Of a DNA stretch of 9,744 nucleotides, positions 1 through 8,016 are shown one piece after another (the first letter of the stretch is position 1; each line of letters begins with the position of its first letter). A program made the position numbers and the translations under genes. The notes beneath the pieces are model-generated. The model had not been told where the DNA came from. It did not search any database and saw only the letters and a list, made by a program, of their open reading frames with translations. Location: assembly GCA_937897265.1 (NCBI GenBank), contig CALCPT010000345.1:1-9744 (forward strand). The letters run 5' to 3'. Origin of the DNA: an uncultured Alcaligenaceae bacterium. Its GTDB lineage: Bacteria > Pseudomonadota > Gammaproteobacteria > Burkholderiales > Burkholderiaceae_B.

Positions 1-11
1 TCTTCCGATCT
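1..11. other. Illumina adapter remnant at contig edge
   Basis: The first 11 bases, TCTTCCGATCT, equal the 3' end of the common Illumina TruSeq adapter. An exact 11-base match starting at base 1 is very unlikely by chance. The simplest reading is untrimmed library adapter at the end of an assembled contig, so these bases should not be treated as genomic and nothing to their left is known. Confidence 0.88.
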
Positions 12-13
12 CT

Positions 14-105
14 GTCGGTCACCGCCTCAATGAGTAGGTGTCAATGCCTTTCGCTTTGAAAAAGTGCATTCATAACGTCTGCTTAGATTGAGGCAGATGA
101 CCGAC
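14..105. repeat. Imperfect inverted repeat, about 92 bp element
   Basis: The left arm (14-31) reads GTCGGTCA-cc-GCCTCAAT. The right arm (87-105) is its reverse complement except for a small internal bulge: ATTGAGGC-aga-TGACCGAC. That gives two perfect 8-bp blocks, 16 paired bases in all, enclosing a 55-base centre. The centre has its own hairpin: AATGC CTTT (43-51) pairs with AAAG-t-GCATT (61-70). An alternative pairing, 76-82 with 93-99, would compete with the outer stem. There is no open reading frame inside and no T-run after the stem, so it does not look like a simple terminator. It may be a dispersed palindromic repeat or MITE-like element, a structured RNA, or a library fold-back. The arms differ at the bulge, which argues against a pure fold-back artefact. 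Confidence 0.55.
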
Positions 106-113
106 TAAATCAC

Positions 114-138
114 CCTCACACTGACGGTGGATGAGAGG
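114..138 (-). other. Weak hairpin downstream of tal
   Basis: CCTC-a-CAC (114-121) can pair with ATG-a-GAGG (131-138), with one internal mismatch and a 9-base loop. In the tal transcript (minus strand) this lies about 30 bases past the stop codon. There is no U-run after it, so an intrinsic terminator is not supported. It may simply protect the 3' end or have no role. Nothing else is recognisable in 106-166. Confidence 0.2.
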
Positions 139-166
139 AATAAAAATTCTGAACGCACGAATAAGG

Positions 167-1135
167 CTAGTTTGTTGATTGTGATCGCTGCGCCTCGATC
201 AAAGCATCAAGCTTACGTGCGTCAGCGACAAACGCTCGAATCCCTTCAGATAATTTCTCGCTCGCCATCGCATCTTCGTTGAGTAAAAAGCGAAAAGCCT
301 GTTCGCCCGCAGGCAGGCGTTCGACCGCGTTGGCTTTTGCATAGGCGGCTGTAAGGCAGGGGCTGACCTCGCCTTGGGTGTCGCTGAGGCTCGACAGTAG
401 ATCGGGGCTGATTGTTAATAAATCGCAACCGGCAAGCGCCAAAATCTGCCCAGTGTTTCTAAAGCTCGCGCCCATGATTTCGGTCGCGATCCCAAAATTT
501 TTGTAGTAACTGTAGATTTTTGAGACGGACAGTACGCCGGGGTCGTTGACACCACTGTTGGCGGCTTCGTTCCAGGTGCTGCCCTGCTGCTTTTTGTGCC
601 AGTCGTAAATTCGGCCGACAAACGGTGAAATCAACTGCACGCGCGCATCCGCGCACTCAACGGCTTGGATCAAAGAGAAGAGTAGTGTCAGGTTGCAGTG
701 AATGCCTTCGGCCTCGAGTACGCGAGCTGCCTGTATGCCTTCATAGGTGGCGGCGATTTTGATGAGGATACGGTCGCGCTCGAAGCCGGCGGCCTGATAC
801 AGTGAAATTAGCTGTCGGGCGCGTGCGATGGTCGCAACCGTGTCAAAAGACAGGCGCGCATCTACCTCGGTTGACACTCTGCCGGGCACGATATTAAGGA
901 TTTCTTTCCCAAACGAGACCAGCAGTTGGTCAACTAAGTCACTCGTTGCCGCTTTTGGGTTTGCCTTGACGCAGCGCTCTAACATGGGGCGATAGGCCTC
1001 TTGCTGCACCGCTTTGAGAATCAAAGAGGGATTAGTCGTTGCATCGGTGGGTAGATAGCGCCGCATGCTCTCAAAGTCACCAGTATCGGCAACAACGGTG
1101 GTTTGGGTACGAAGGGATTCGAGAAGGCTGGCCAT
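167..1135 (-). CDS. tal: Transaldolase
   Basis: Cytosolic transaldolase (322 aa; E. coli TalB is 317). It moves a dihydroxyacetone unit from sedoheptulose 7-phosphate to glyceraldehyde 3-phosphate in the non-oxidative pentose phosphate pathway. The whole class I TIM-barrel family is visible. D17 lies in VVADTGDF, N35 in [10 protein letters not shown]90 in [10 protein letters not shown], the Schiff-base K126 in [13 protein letters not shown]150 in CNLTLLFS, and S170 and R175 in [11 protein letters not shown]. These correspond to TalB D17, N35, E96, K132, T156, S176 and R181, with a 6-residue deletion before E90. The ATG start has GGAAG upstream with 8 bases of spacing, and the stop is TAG. The gene is divergent from carA across about 50 bp and is followed by no clear intrinsic terminator. 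Assignment is firm; paralogue naming (talA or talB) cannot be decided. Confidence 0.96.
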   Translation of the reverse strand: MASLLESLRTQTTVVADTGDFESMRRYLPTDATTNPSLILKAVQQEAYRPMLERCVKANPKAATSDLVDQLLVSFGKEILNIVPGRVSTEVDARLSFDTVATIARARQLISLYQAAGFERDRILIKIAATYEGIQAARVLEAEGIHCNLTLLFSLIQAVECADARVQLISPFVGRIYDWHKKQQGSTWNEAANSGVNDPGVLSVSKIYSYYKNFGIATEIMGASFRNTGQILALAGCDLLTISPDLLSSLSDTQGEVSPCLTAAYAKANAVERLPAGEQAFRFLLNEDAMASEKLSEGIRAFVADARKLDALIEAQRSQSTN

Positions 1136-1185
1136 CAGTTATACTTCCAAGGTTTGCTTACTAATTTTTAACGCTGGGGTTGATT
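1136..1185. promoter_or_regulatory. Compact tal/carA divergent intergenic region
   Basis: Only about 50 bp separate the tal ATG (minus strand) from the carA start (plus strand), so at least one promoter must extend into a coding region. TATACT (1140-1145) matches the -10 consensus at 5 of 6 positions on the plus strand and would give a leader of about 35 bases for carA. No good -35 is seen at the right distance inside tal. The minus strand is AT-rich (TTAAAAATTAGTAA) and could hold the tal -10. I see no ARG-box-like palindrome, unlike the arginine- and pyrimidine-controlled carAB leader of E. coli. Confidence 0.4.
1176..1179 (+). promoter_or_regulatory. Ribosome binding site deciding the carA start
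   Basis: GGGG sits directly against the TTG at 1180, which is too close for initiation there. It lies 6 bases before the GTG at 1186, which is normal spacing. This favours GTG 1186 as the carA start, giving a protein that begins M-L-P-N like other betaproteobacterial CarA proteins. Confidence 0.45.
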
Positions 1186-2361
1186 GTGCTGCCGAATATA
1201 TTTGATGAACTACGAGCCAAGCAAAACGCCCCCCAGTCAAAGCGTGCTGTTGCAATTCTAGCGCTCGCCGACGGAACCATCTTTAAAGGTGTTTCGATAG
1301 GGGCTGACGGTCAAACTGTGGCCGAGGTCGTATTCAATACGGCTATGACAGGTTACCAAGAAATACTGACAGATCCTAGCTATAGCGGGCAAATCGTTAC
1401 CTTAACGTATCCGCATATTGGCAATACTGGGGTCAATCTCGAAGACGTCGAATCCACCAAAATTCACGCGGCCGGCCTGATTGTGCGAAATTGCCCCGAG
1501 CAATTGTCCAATTTTCGGTCGACCCAGTCGTTGCCTGATTATCTAAAAGCACAGGGTATCGTTGCGATCGCCGAAATCGACACTCGCAAACTCACCCGCA
1601 TTTTGCGAGAGGGTGGTGCGCAGGGTGGCTGTATTTTGGTCGGTGATGACGCTGAACAGGCCTTAAAGCTTGCTGCGAAGTTTCCCGGGATGTCGGGCCA
1701 AGATTTGGCCAAAGTCGTATCGGCAACCAAGCAGGCTAGTTGGACAGAGTCAACTTGGCAACTTGGCCGTGGTTATGGCAAAAACGACAGCCAATTGCCA
1801 CACGTAGTCGCCTACGATTTTGGCGTTAAGTCCAATATCCTGCGCCTGTTATCTGAGCGCGGTTGCCGCATCACTGTTGTGCCTGCGCAGAGCACGGCCG
1901 ATGACGTTCTCAAACTCAAGCCTGACGGCGTATTCTTGTCCAATGGCCCTGGCGACCCCGACCCTTGCGATTACGCGATTGCGGCGACAAAAGTGTTTCT
2001 TGAGCGTAAGTTGCCCACCTTTGGCATCTGCTTAGGGCATCAAATCATGGGTTTGGCCGTTGGTGCCAAGACGATCAAGATGAAAACGGGTCACCACGGC
2101 TCAAATCACCCCGTGCAGCATCTGGCCTCGGGTCGGGTGTTTATTACGGCGCAAAACCATGGTTTTGCAGTTGACGCCCAAACCTTACCCGCCAATGCAC
2201 GTGCCACGCACGTGTCGTTGTTTGATGGCACCTTGCAGGGGTTTGAGTTAACCGATAGGCCTGCCTTTTGTTTTCAAGGGCATCCCGAAGCAAGCCCTGG
2301 GCCACATGACATCGTTGTCTTGTTCGATCAATTCATGAGCCTGATGGCCAGCAACAAATAA
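1186..2361 (+). CDS. carA: Carbamoyl-phosphate synthase small subunit (glutaminase)
   Basis: Glutamine-hydrolysing subunit of carbamoyl-phosphate synthetase. It releases ammonia from glutamine and channels it to CarB for arginine and pyrimidine synthesis in the cytosol. The N-terminal CPSase small-subunit domain starts near [12 protein letters not shown] and includes [17 protein letters not shown]. The C-terminal class I glutamine amidotransferase domain carries the catalytic triad: C282 in FGICLGHQ, and H366 and E368 in [12 protein letters not shown]. Length is 391 aa from the chosen GTG; a TTG at 1180 would add two residues but has no room for a ribosome binding site. There is no ATG near the start. 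About 20 residues precede the conserved domain, more than in E. coli. The gene is followed 9 bp later by carB, so the two are surely cotranscribed. The ORF is intact. Confidence 0.96.
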   Translation: MLPNIFDELRAKQNAPQSKRAVAILALADGTIFKGVSIGADGQTVAEVVFNTAMTGYQEILTDPSYSGQIVTLTYPHIGNTGVNLEDVESTKIHAAGLIVRNCPEQLSNFRSTQSLPDYLKAQGIVAIAEIDTRKLTRILREGGAQGGCILVGDDAEQALKLAAKFPGMSGQDLAKVVSATKQASWTESTWQLGRGYGKNDSQLPHVVAYDFGVKSNILRLLSERGCRITVVPAQSTADDVLKLKPDGVFLSNGPGDPDPCDYAIAATKVFLERKLPTFGICLGHQIMGLAVGAKTIKMKTGHHGSNHPVQHLASGRVFITAQNHGFAVDAQTLPANARATHVSLFDGTLQGFELTDRPAFCFQGHPEASPGPHDIVVLFDQFMSLMASNK

Positions 2362-2370
2362 AGAGTCACC

Positions 2371-5300
2371 ATGCCCAAGCGTACCGACCTAAAAACTATC
2401 TTGATTATTGGCGCTGGCCCCATTGTGATTGGGCAAGCATGCGAATTTGATTACTCAGGCGCACAAGCCTGCAAAGCCCTCAAAGCAGAGGGCTATCGTA
2501 CGGTGCTGGTTAACAGTAATCCTGCCACCATCATGACCGACCCAGAAACCGCCGATGTGACCTACATCGAGCCTATCACCTGGCAAGTCGTCGAAAAAAT
2601 TATCGAAAAAGAACGTCCCGATGCTGTTCTGCCCACAATGGGCGGCCAAACAGCATTGAATTGCGCCCTTGATCTCGATAAGCATGGTGTCCTTAAAAAA
2701 TACAATGTTGAGCTGATTGGTGCGAACGCGCACGCGATCGAAAAAGCAGAAGACCGTCAAAAGTTTAAAGTCGCCATGACTGCGATTGGTCTTGAATCTG
2801 CCAAGTCAGGTGTTGCGCACTCGCTCGAAGAGGCCTGGGAAGTTCAACGTCGTATCGGCGCCGAGATTGGCACGTCGGGCTTTCCGGCAGTGATTCGTCC
2901 GAGCTTTACCTTGGGTGGTAGTGGTGGCGGTATCGCCTATAACGCAGAAGAGTTCGAAACGATTTGTCGTCGCGGTCTCGAGGCTTCGCCCACCAACGAA
3001 CTCTTAATTGAAGAGTCTTTACTTGGCTGGAAAGAATTCGAAATGGAGGTCGTGCGCGACAGCGCCGATAACTGCATTATCGTTTGCTCGATCGAAAATT
3101 TGGATCCAATGGGTGTGCATACCGGTGACTCGATCACCGTGGCGCCAGCGCAAACGCTGACTGATAAAGAATATCAAATCATGCGTAACGCTTCTATCGC
3201 AGTGTTGCGCGAAATCGGCGTCGACACGGGTGGCTCAAACGTGCAGTTTGCGGTGAATCCGCACAACGGCCGGATGATTGTGATCGAGATGAATCCGCGT
3301 GTATCGCGTTCGTCAGCTTTGGCGTCAAAAGCAACAGGTTTTCCGATCGCTAAGGTCGCCGCCCGTTTGGCGGTGGGGTATACCTTAGACGAACTTAAAA
3401 ACGAAATCACAGGGGGTGCAACGCCTGCCTCGTTTGAGCCGACGATTGACTACGTTGTCACCAAGGTACCGCGTTTTGCCTTCGAAAAATTTCCGACAGC
3501 AGACGCACGCTTGACGACACAAATGAAGTCGGTCGGCGAAGTCATGGCCATTGGCCGCACCTTTCAAGAGTCGTTTCAAAAAGCTCTACGCGGTTTAGAA
3601 GTCGGCGTAGATGGCCTGAATCAAAAAACCACCGATCGCGAAAAAATTCAAATCGAATTGGGCGAGCCCGGACCTGAACGAATTTGGTATGTCGGCGATG
3701 CCTTTGCGCAAGGCTTCTCGATGGATGAGGTGCACCAACTCACTAAGATTGATCCTTGGTTCTTGTCGCAGATCAAAGAGATTGTCGACATTGAATTGGC
3801 ACTCGAGCAGCGCACGCTTGCTGACCTTGATTACGAAACCTTATGGCAACTGAAGCGCCGCGGTTTCTCTGATCGCCGTCTCGCCTTTTTGTTGGATACC
3901 GTTGAAGGCGAGGTGCGTAAGCTGCGCCATCAACTGAACGTGCGCCCGGTTTTTAAGCGGGTCGATACGTGCGCAGCAGAGTTCGCCACCAACACGGCGT
4001 ATTTGTATTCAACCTACGAGCAAGAGTGCGAAGCCAAACCCACCGATCGTAAAAAGATCATCGTGCTCGGTGGTGGCCCCAATCGTATTGGCCAAGGCAT
4101 TGAGTTTGACTATTGCTGCGTGCACGCTGCGTTAGCCTTGAGCGAAGATGGTTTTGAAACCATCATGATCAATTGCAACCCTGAAACCGTTTCGACCGAT
4201 TACGACACCTCAGATCGCTTGTACTTTGAGCCTGTCACGCTTGAAGACGTGCTTGAAATCGTGCATATCGAAAAGCCTGTAGGTATGATTGTGCAGTATG
4301 GTGGCCAAACGCCGCTCAAGCTTGCCCGTGCTCTTGAAGCCAACGGTGTACCGATCATCGGGACCAGTCCTGAATCGATCGATGTCGCTGAAGACCGTGA
4401 GCGCTTTCAAAAGTTATTAACCAAGCTTGGACTGCGTCAACCGCCTAATCGCACTGCACGCACCGAAAGCGAAGCCTTGGCTCACGCGCAAGAAATCGGC
4501 TACCCCCTAGTGGTACGCCCAAGCTATGTGCTCGGTGGTCGCGCCATGGAAATCGTACACGAGCAAACAGATCTCGAGCGCTACATGCGCGAAGCCGTAA
4601 AGGTTAGTAACGACTCGCCTGTGTTGCTAGATCGCTTTTTGAATGATGCGATTGAGATTGATGTCGATTGCTTGTGTGATGGGCAGCAGGTGTTTATTGG
4701 CGGCGTGATGGAGCACATCGAGCAGGCAGGGGTGCACTCTGGCGACTCGGCTTGCAGCTTGCCGCCGTTTTCGTTGTCAAACGAAATGACCACCGAAATC
4801 AAGCGCCAAACCGCTTTGATGGCTCGGGCACTGAATGTGTCGGGCTTAATGAACGTGCAGTTTGCCGTGCAAAAAGGTGACGTCTACGTGCTTGAAGTGA
4901 ACCCGCGTGCTTCGCGCACGGTTCCATTTGTATCGAAAGCAACCGGCTTGCAGTTAGCAAAAATCGCCGCACGTGCGATGGCTGGTCAAACGTTGGCGGC
5001 GCAAGGGATCACAAAAGAGGTCGTGCCACATTATTTCTCAGTTAAAGAGGCGGTGTTTCCGTTTGTGAAGTTTCCAGGCGTGGATACGATTCTTGGCCCT
5101 GAAATGAAATCGACCGGTGAGGTTATGGGTGTAGGCGTGACCTTCGGTGAAGCCTTCGTTAAGTCGCAAATGGCCGCTAGCGTGAACTTGCCTGAGTCTG
5201 GCACGGTGTTTATCAGTGTCAAAAATCAAGATAAACCCAAGGCGGTTGAAGTCGCGCGCGGCTTGCATGGTTTGGGCTTTAAGGTGGTGGCAACGCGTGG

Positions 5301-5610
5301 TACTGCTGCTGCGATCAAAGAGGCCGGCATTCCAGTCATGGTGGTGAATAAAGTCGCTGAAGGTCGTCCACACATCGTTGATATGCTTAAAAACGGCGAA
5401 GTCTCGCTTGTGATCAATACCGTCGAAGAGCGCCGTAACGCCATCACCGATTCGCGTGCGATTCGCACACAAGCATTGGCAGCCAGGGTCACCTACTACA
5501 CCACGATCGCAGGCGCACGCGCGGCTGTTGAAGGCATGCAGTATCTGCGTGAAGGGCTTGGAATTAAGGTTTACTCGTTGCAAGAGCTGCACAAATCTTT
5601 GGTCAGCTGA
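2371..5610 (+). CDS. carB: Carbamoyl-phosphate synthase large subunit
   Basis: Synthetase subunit (1079 aa; E. coli 1073). It makes carbamoyl phosphate from bicarbonate, CarA-derived ammonia and two ATP. The protein is an internal duplication. Half 1 has [19 protein letters not shown] (from residue 12) and an ATP-grasp domain with R176, the glycine-rich LGGSGGG (181-187), and E306 and N308 in [10 protein letters not shown]. Half 2 has [15 protein letters not shown] (567-581) and an ATP-grasp domain with R716, LGGRAME (721-727), and E842 and N844 in EVNPRASRT. The C-terminal MGS-like allosteric domain begins near residue 945. It keeps T975, T978, K994 and N1016 at positions matching E. coli effector-binding residues, with NTV where E. 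coli has NTT. The ATG lies 9 bp after carA, with a weak AAAGAG upstream. No frameshift is seen. greA, often next to carB in related bacteria, is absent here. Confidence 0.97.
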   Translation: MPKRTDLKTILIIGAGPIVIGQACEFDYSGAQACKALKAEGYRTVLVNSNPATIMTDPETADVTYIEPITWQVVEKIIEKERPDAVLPTMGGQTALNCALDLDKHGVLKKYNVELIGANAHAIEKAEDRQKFKVAMTAIGLESAKSGVAHSLEEAWEVQRRIGAEIGTSGFPAVIRPSFTLGGSGGGIAYNAEEFETICRRGLEASPTNELLIEESLLGWKEFEMEVVRDSADNCIIVCSIENLDPMGVHTGDSITVAPAQTLTDKEYQIMRNASIAVLREIGVDTGGSNVQFAVNPHNGRMIVIEMNPRVSRSSALASKATGFPIAKVAARLAVGYTLDELKNEITGGATPASFEPTIDYVVTKVPRFAFEKFPTADARLTTQMKSVGEVMAIGRTFQESFQKALRGLEVGVDGLNQKTTDREKIQIELGEPGPERIWYVGDAFAQGFSMDEVHQLTKIDPWFLSQIKEIVDIELALEQRTLADLDYETLWQLKRRGFSDRRLAFLLDTVEGEVRKLRHQLNVRPVFKRVDTCAAEFATNTAYLYSTYEQECEAKPTDRKKIIVLGGGPNRIGQGIEFDYCCVHAALALSEDGFETIMINCNPETVSTDYDTSDRLYFEPVTLEDVLEIVHIEKPVGMIVQYGGQTPLKLARALEANGVPIIGTSPESIDVAEDRERFQKLLTKLGLRQPPNRTARTESEALAHAQEIGYPLVVRPSYVLGGRAMEIVHEQTDLERYMREAVKVSNDSPVLLDRFLNDAIEIDVDCLCDGQQVFIGGVMEHIEQAGVHSGDSACSLPPFSLSNEMTTEIKRQTALMARALNVSGLMNVQFAVQKGDVYVLEVNPRASRTVPFVSKATGLQLAKIAARAMAGQTLAAQGITKEVVPHYFSVKEAVFPFVKFPGVDTILGPEMKSTGEVMGVGVTFGEAFVKSQMAASVNLPESGTVFISVKNQDKPKAVEVARGLHGLGFKVVATRGTAAAIKEAGIPVMVVNKVAEGRPHIVDMLKNGEVSLVINTVEERRNAITDSRAIRTQALAARVTYYTTIAGARAAVEGMQYLREGLGIKVYSLQELHKSLVS

Positions 5611-5623
5611 GTTTGTTGTGTCT

Positions 5624-5675
5624 GAGCCTTGTCGCGATGTGACAAGGCTCGTCCTCGCGCCGAGGGCTTGCTTTT
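5624..5675 (+). terminator. Two-hairpin terminator candidate after carB
   Basis: A perfect 10-bp stem (GAGCCTTGTC 5624-5633 with GACAAGGCTC 5641-5650, 7-base loop) begins 13 bp after the carB stop. A second compact hairpin follows: CCTCG (5653-5657) with CGAGG (5661-5665) and a 3-base loop. Six bases later comes a short T4 tract (5672-5675). The first stem is strong but has no T-run of its own. The second has a modest one at a slightly long distance. Together they are a reasonable end for the carAB transcript. Confidence 0.6.
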
Positions 5676-5744
5676 GATCGCGAAATTTATCCTTGCTACT
5701 TAGTCCTGTGCTGTGCGCTGATCGTTTGCCCTCGCACCTCCGCC

Positions 5745-5773
5745 TTGCTCTCGCAGCCGAATAAAACTAGGAT
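5745..5773 (+). promoter_or_regulatory. Candidate sigma70-type promoter for the CoA-transferase operon
   Basis: TTGCTC (5745-5750) and TAGGAT (5768-5773) are separated by exactly 17 bases, matching the -35 consensus at 3 of 6 positions and the -10 consensus at 4 of 6. Transcription would start near 5780, downstream of the GTG at 5777, which supports the ATG at 5807 as start. The match is weak and found by eye. The AGGA could instead be a ribosome binding site for GTG 5777. Confidence 0.3.
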
Positions 5774-5806
5774 ACGGTGTTATCCCTTTTAAGCGCGACC
5801 TCGATC

Positions 5807-6997
5807 ATGACACCGACTCCACTCCCGTACGCTGGCCTGCGTGTTCTAGATATCAGTCAGGGCATTGCTGGCCCTTATTGTGCTCACATTCTCTGGCAGC
5901 AGGGCGCACACGTTCTGAAGGTCGAACCCCCGGCAGGTGATTGGATTCGCTTCGTGGGTGTGGCCAAGGGTGATCTCAGCGCACTGGCGATTCAGTTCAA
6001 TGCGGGTAAGCAGGCGTTAGCCTTAGATGCGCGTACAGAAGCCGGCAAAAAGATCTTGTATGACCTGGCGCTGCAAGCGGATGTGATCGTGCAAAACTTT
6101 CGGCCGGGTGTTGCCGACCGCTTAGGTGTTGGGTATTCAGCGCTTTCTAGAATTAAACCTGATCTGGTCTACGTGTCGGTCAGCGGCTATGGTCAAACCG
6201 GCCCGTATGCGGATGCGCCTGCAACCGATTCAGTGATGCAGGCTGACAGTGGCTTGATGTTCTCAAATCAAGACGAGCATGGCACACCCAGGCGCGTTGG
6301 CTTGTTAGCTGCCGATGTGATGACCGGTTTGTATGCCTCGCAAGGCGCTGCAACGGCGTTGTATCAACGCCTGGCGCACAAGTTAGGTACGCACGTTCAA
6401 GTCAGTCTCTTTGAGGCTTGCGCAGCCTTTCAAGGCGCCTGTTTTATCGAGCAGGCGATTGCCGGCAAACGACCCTTTGGTGCAGTCAGCGCGCCCAATG
6501 CTGTTTTTGCGACTTCTGACGGGACGGTCTCGGTGGTCACTGTTAACACAGAACATTTTCACCGAGTCTGTAAGGCTCTAGGCCGTGAAGAATGGATCAC
6601 TGATGCCCGTTATCTAGAGAACGCGATTCGTTTTGAGAATCGTGCAATCTTGCATGCCGACATGGCTCAAATCCTTAAGCAAAACACGACCGCACATTGG
6701 GTCGCCTTATTGCAAAAACATGATGTATTGCATGCGCAAGTGCGCAACTACACTGAGGTGCTTGAGCACCCTCAGGCCTTGCACTTGAACCTGGCGCAAC
6801 AACTCGAGCAGGCAGGCGTTGGCAAGCTGCCTTATATTGGCTTGCCTTCGCATCCGTTGCATCGCCCGGTGACGAGCGCGCCACGTATTGGTGAAAACTC
6901 AATCCAAGCGTTGACTGAGGCCGGACTGAGCGCCGCTTCGATTCAGCAATTACTTGATGCAGGAGTCGTGACTCAGGCTCCGGCACTAGCGTCTTAA
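5807..6997 (+). CDS. CaiB/BaiF family (class III) CoA-transferase
   Basis: Family III CoA-transferase (396 aa from ATG), a cytosolic enzyme that moves CoA between carboxylic acids through an aspartyl-CoA thioester. The N-terminal Rossmann-like part opens with YAGLRVLDISQGIAGPYCAHILWQQGAHVLKVEPPAGDWIR, given here in outline at residues 8-49. The motif VIVQNFRPGVADRLGVGY follows. The catalytic aspartate is D170 in LLAADVMTGLYA, aligning with D169 of formyl-CoA transferase. The C-terminal part has the usual small domain (SAPNAVFATSDGTVSVV). A GTG at 5777 would add 10 non-conserved residues and has AGGA 4 bases upstream. I prefer ATG 5807 because family members start here and a promoter may overlap the GTG, although no clear ribosome binding site precedes the ATG. 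It leads an operon with tctC (32 bp gap) and an SDR. The family is firm; the substrate is unknown. Confidence 0.92.
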   Translation: MTPTPLPYAGLRVLDISQGIAGPYCAHILWQQGAHVLKVEPPAGDWIRFVGVAKGDLSALAIQFNAGKQALALDARTEAGKKILYDLALQADVIVQNFRPGVADRLGVGYSALSRIKPDLVYVSVSGYGQTGPYADAPATDSVMQADSGLMFSNQDEHGTPRRVGLLAADVMTGLYASQGAATALYQRLAHKLGTHVQVSLFEACAAFQGACFIEQAIAGKRPFGAVSAPNAVFATSDGTVSVVTVNTEHFHRVCKALGREEWITDARYLENAIRFENRAILHADMAQILKQNTTAHWVALLQKHDVLHAQVRNYTEVLEHPQALHLNLAQQLEQAGVGKLPYIGLPSHPLHRPVTSAPRIGENSIQALTEAGLSAASIQQLLDAGVVTQAPALAS

Positions 6998-7029
6998 CAT
7001 CCATCCATCATTTCAAAAGTAGAGTCTCT

Positions 7030-8016
7030 ATGTTCAGTTTCAAGTTTGTGTTGCGACTACTGTGTGTCGCGAGCGTCGCTAGCATTGCCGGCGCACCAGT
7101 CGCGTTCGCGCAAGCCAACAGCTATCCAACCAAAGCAATTCGGATGGTCGTGCCTTATCCCCCCGGTGGCCCAACAGATCTGACGGCGCGAGTGGTAGCG
7201 GCTGAAATGAGCAAAACACTTGGCCAGTCGATTATTGTCGATAACAAGCCTGGCGCTAGCGGCATGATTGGCGCTGAAATGGTTGCGCGTGCAGAGCCCG
7301 ATGGTTATACCTTTTTAGCCAATGCTTCACTGCATGTGATCAATCCGCATCTGTATCCAGATATGCGGTTTGATGCGCTCAAAGATTTTGTGCCAATCAC
7401 ACAGTTGGCTGCCGTGCCTTTGGTACTGGTGGTACCTAACAGCCTGCCCGTGCAGTCGATTAAAGATCTGGTTGAGTACGGCAAAAAAAATCCAGGCAAA
7501 CTTAATTTTGCGTCGTCTGGTAGCGCCTCGGCGCAGCACCTCGCGGGCGAATCGTTTAAGGTCGCGGCAGGCATTGAAATGCAGCATATCCCATACAAAG
7601 GCAGTTCACCTGCGTTGGCTGATTTAGTGGGTGGGCAAGTGCAGTTGATGTTTGACTCAATGCCGTCAGCCATGCCGTTCATCAAGGCAGGTAAGTTGCG
7701 TGCGATCGCAGTGACAACGCTTAAGCGCGCACAGGCACTACCTGAACTGCCTACGATCGCCGAGTCTGGTTACCCGGGCTTTGATATCGCAACGTGGTAC
7801 GGCTACTGGGCCCCCAAGGGTACACCGATGGCCATCGTTAATCAGTTATCCCAGGCGGCGAGTCAAGCCTTAAAGCTGCAATCGGTGCAAGACCAGTATG
7901 CTGGAATGGGTGCAGAGCCTGTCGGCTCAACCTCGGCTGAGTTTGCCAAGTACAACGAAACTGAACTCGCCAAGTGGGAGAAGATCGTACGCGCTTCGGG
8001 TGCGAAGGCTAATTAA
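7030..8016 (+). CDS. TctC/Bug-family periplasmic substrate-binding protein
   Basis: Tripartite tricarboxylate transporter receptor-type protein (328 aa), a periplasmic binder of small carboxylates or similar solutes. The signal peptide is clear: basic K5 and R9, a hydrophobic stretch to about residue 24, and likely signal peptidase I cleavage after AFA at 27. The mature two-lobed protein shows the family hallmarks YPTKAIRMVVPYPPGGPTD, NKPGASGMIGAE, IPYKGSSPALADLVGGQV, LMFDSMPSAMPFIKAGKLRA (in outline) and LPTIAESGYPGFD. Length is typical. No cysteine sits at the cleavage site, so it is soluble rather than a lipoprotein. TctA and TctB membrane subunits are not in the window, as is usual for the many orphan Bug receptors of Burkholderiales. 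The ATG has only a weak AGAG upstream. Its 3' end holds the ribosome binding site of the next gene. The ligand cannot be predicted; the neighbouring CoA-transferase suggests a carboxylic acid. Confidence 0.93.
   Translation: MFSFKFVLRLLCVASVASIAGAPVAFAQANSYPTKAIRMVVPYPPGGPTDLTARVVAAEMSKTLGQSIIVDNKPGASGMIGAEMVARAEPDGYTFLANASLHVINPHLYPDMRFDALKDFVPITQLAAVPLVLVVPNSLPVQSIKDLVEYGKKNPGKLNFASSGSASAQHLAGESFKVAAGIEMQHIPYKGSSPALADLVGGQVQLMFDSMPSAMPFIKAGKLRAIAVTTLKRAQALPELPTIAESGYPGFDIATWYGYWAPKGTPMAIVNQLSQAASQALKLQSVQDQYAGMGAEPVGSTSAEFAKYNETELAKWEKIVRASGAKAN
8004..8008 (+). promoter_or_regulatory. Ribosome binding site of the SDR gene inside tctC
   Basis: GAAGG lies in the last codons of tctC, 8 bases before the GTG at 8017, which itself directly follows the tctC TAA (8014-8016). 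The spacing is ideal and decides the GTG start. The arrangement suggests translational coupling of the two genes. Confidence 0.6.

Noticed and set aside
14..105. Rho-independent terminator of tal
   Set aside because: The arms are 55 bases apart and no T-run follows on the minus strand, so the structure does not fit a classical terminator.
1136..1185. Pyrimidine or arginine leader, attenuator or riboswitch for carAB
   Set aside because: The region is too short for a leader peptide or structured aptamer, and no ARG-box-like palindrome is visible.
5038..5592. 184-codon open frame on the minus strand inside carB
   Set aside because: It lies wholly within the allosteric end of carB, has no recognisable domain, and is rich in H, R and C as expected from reading a coding gene backwards.
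5456..5677. 73-codon plus-strand frame running past the end of carB
   Set aside because: It overlaps carB out of frame and ends inside the terminator hairpins. Its composition is that of a shadow frame.
6675..7004. 109-codon minus-strand frame over the end of the CoA-transferase gene
   Set aside because: It is antisense to a well-supported gene, with no ribosome binding site or family signature.
7030..8016. Full tripartite tricarboxylate transporter locus
   Set aside because: Only the receptor is present. No TctA- or TctB-like membrane protein is encoded anywhere in the window.
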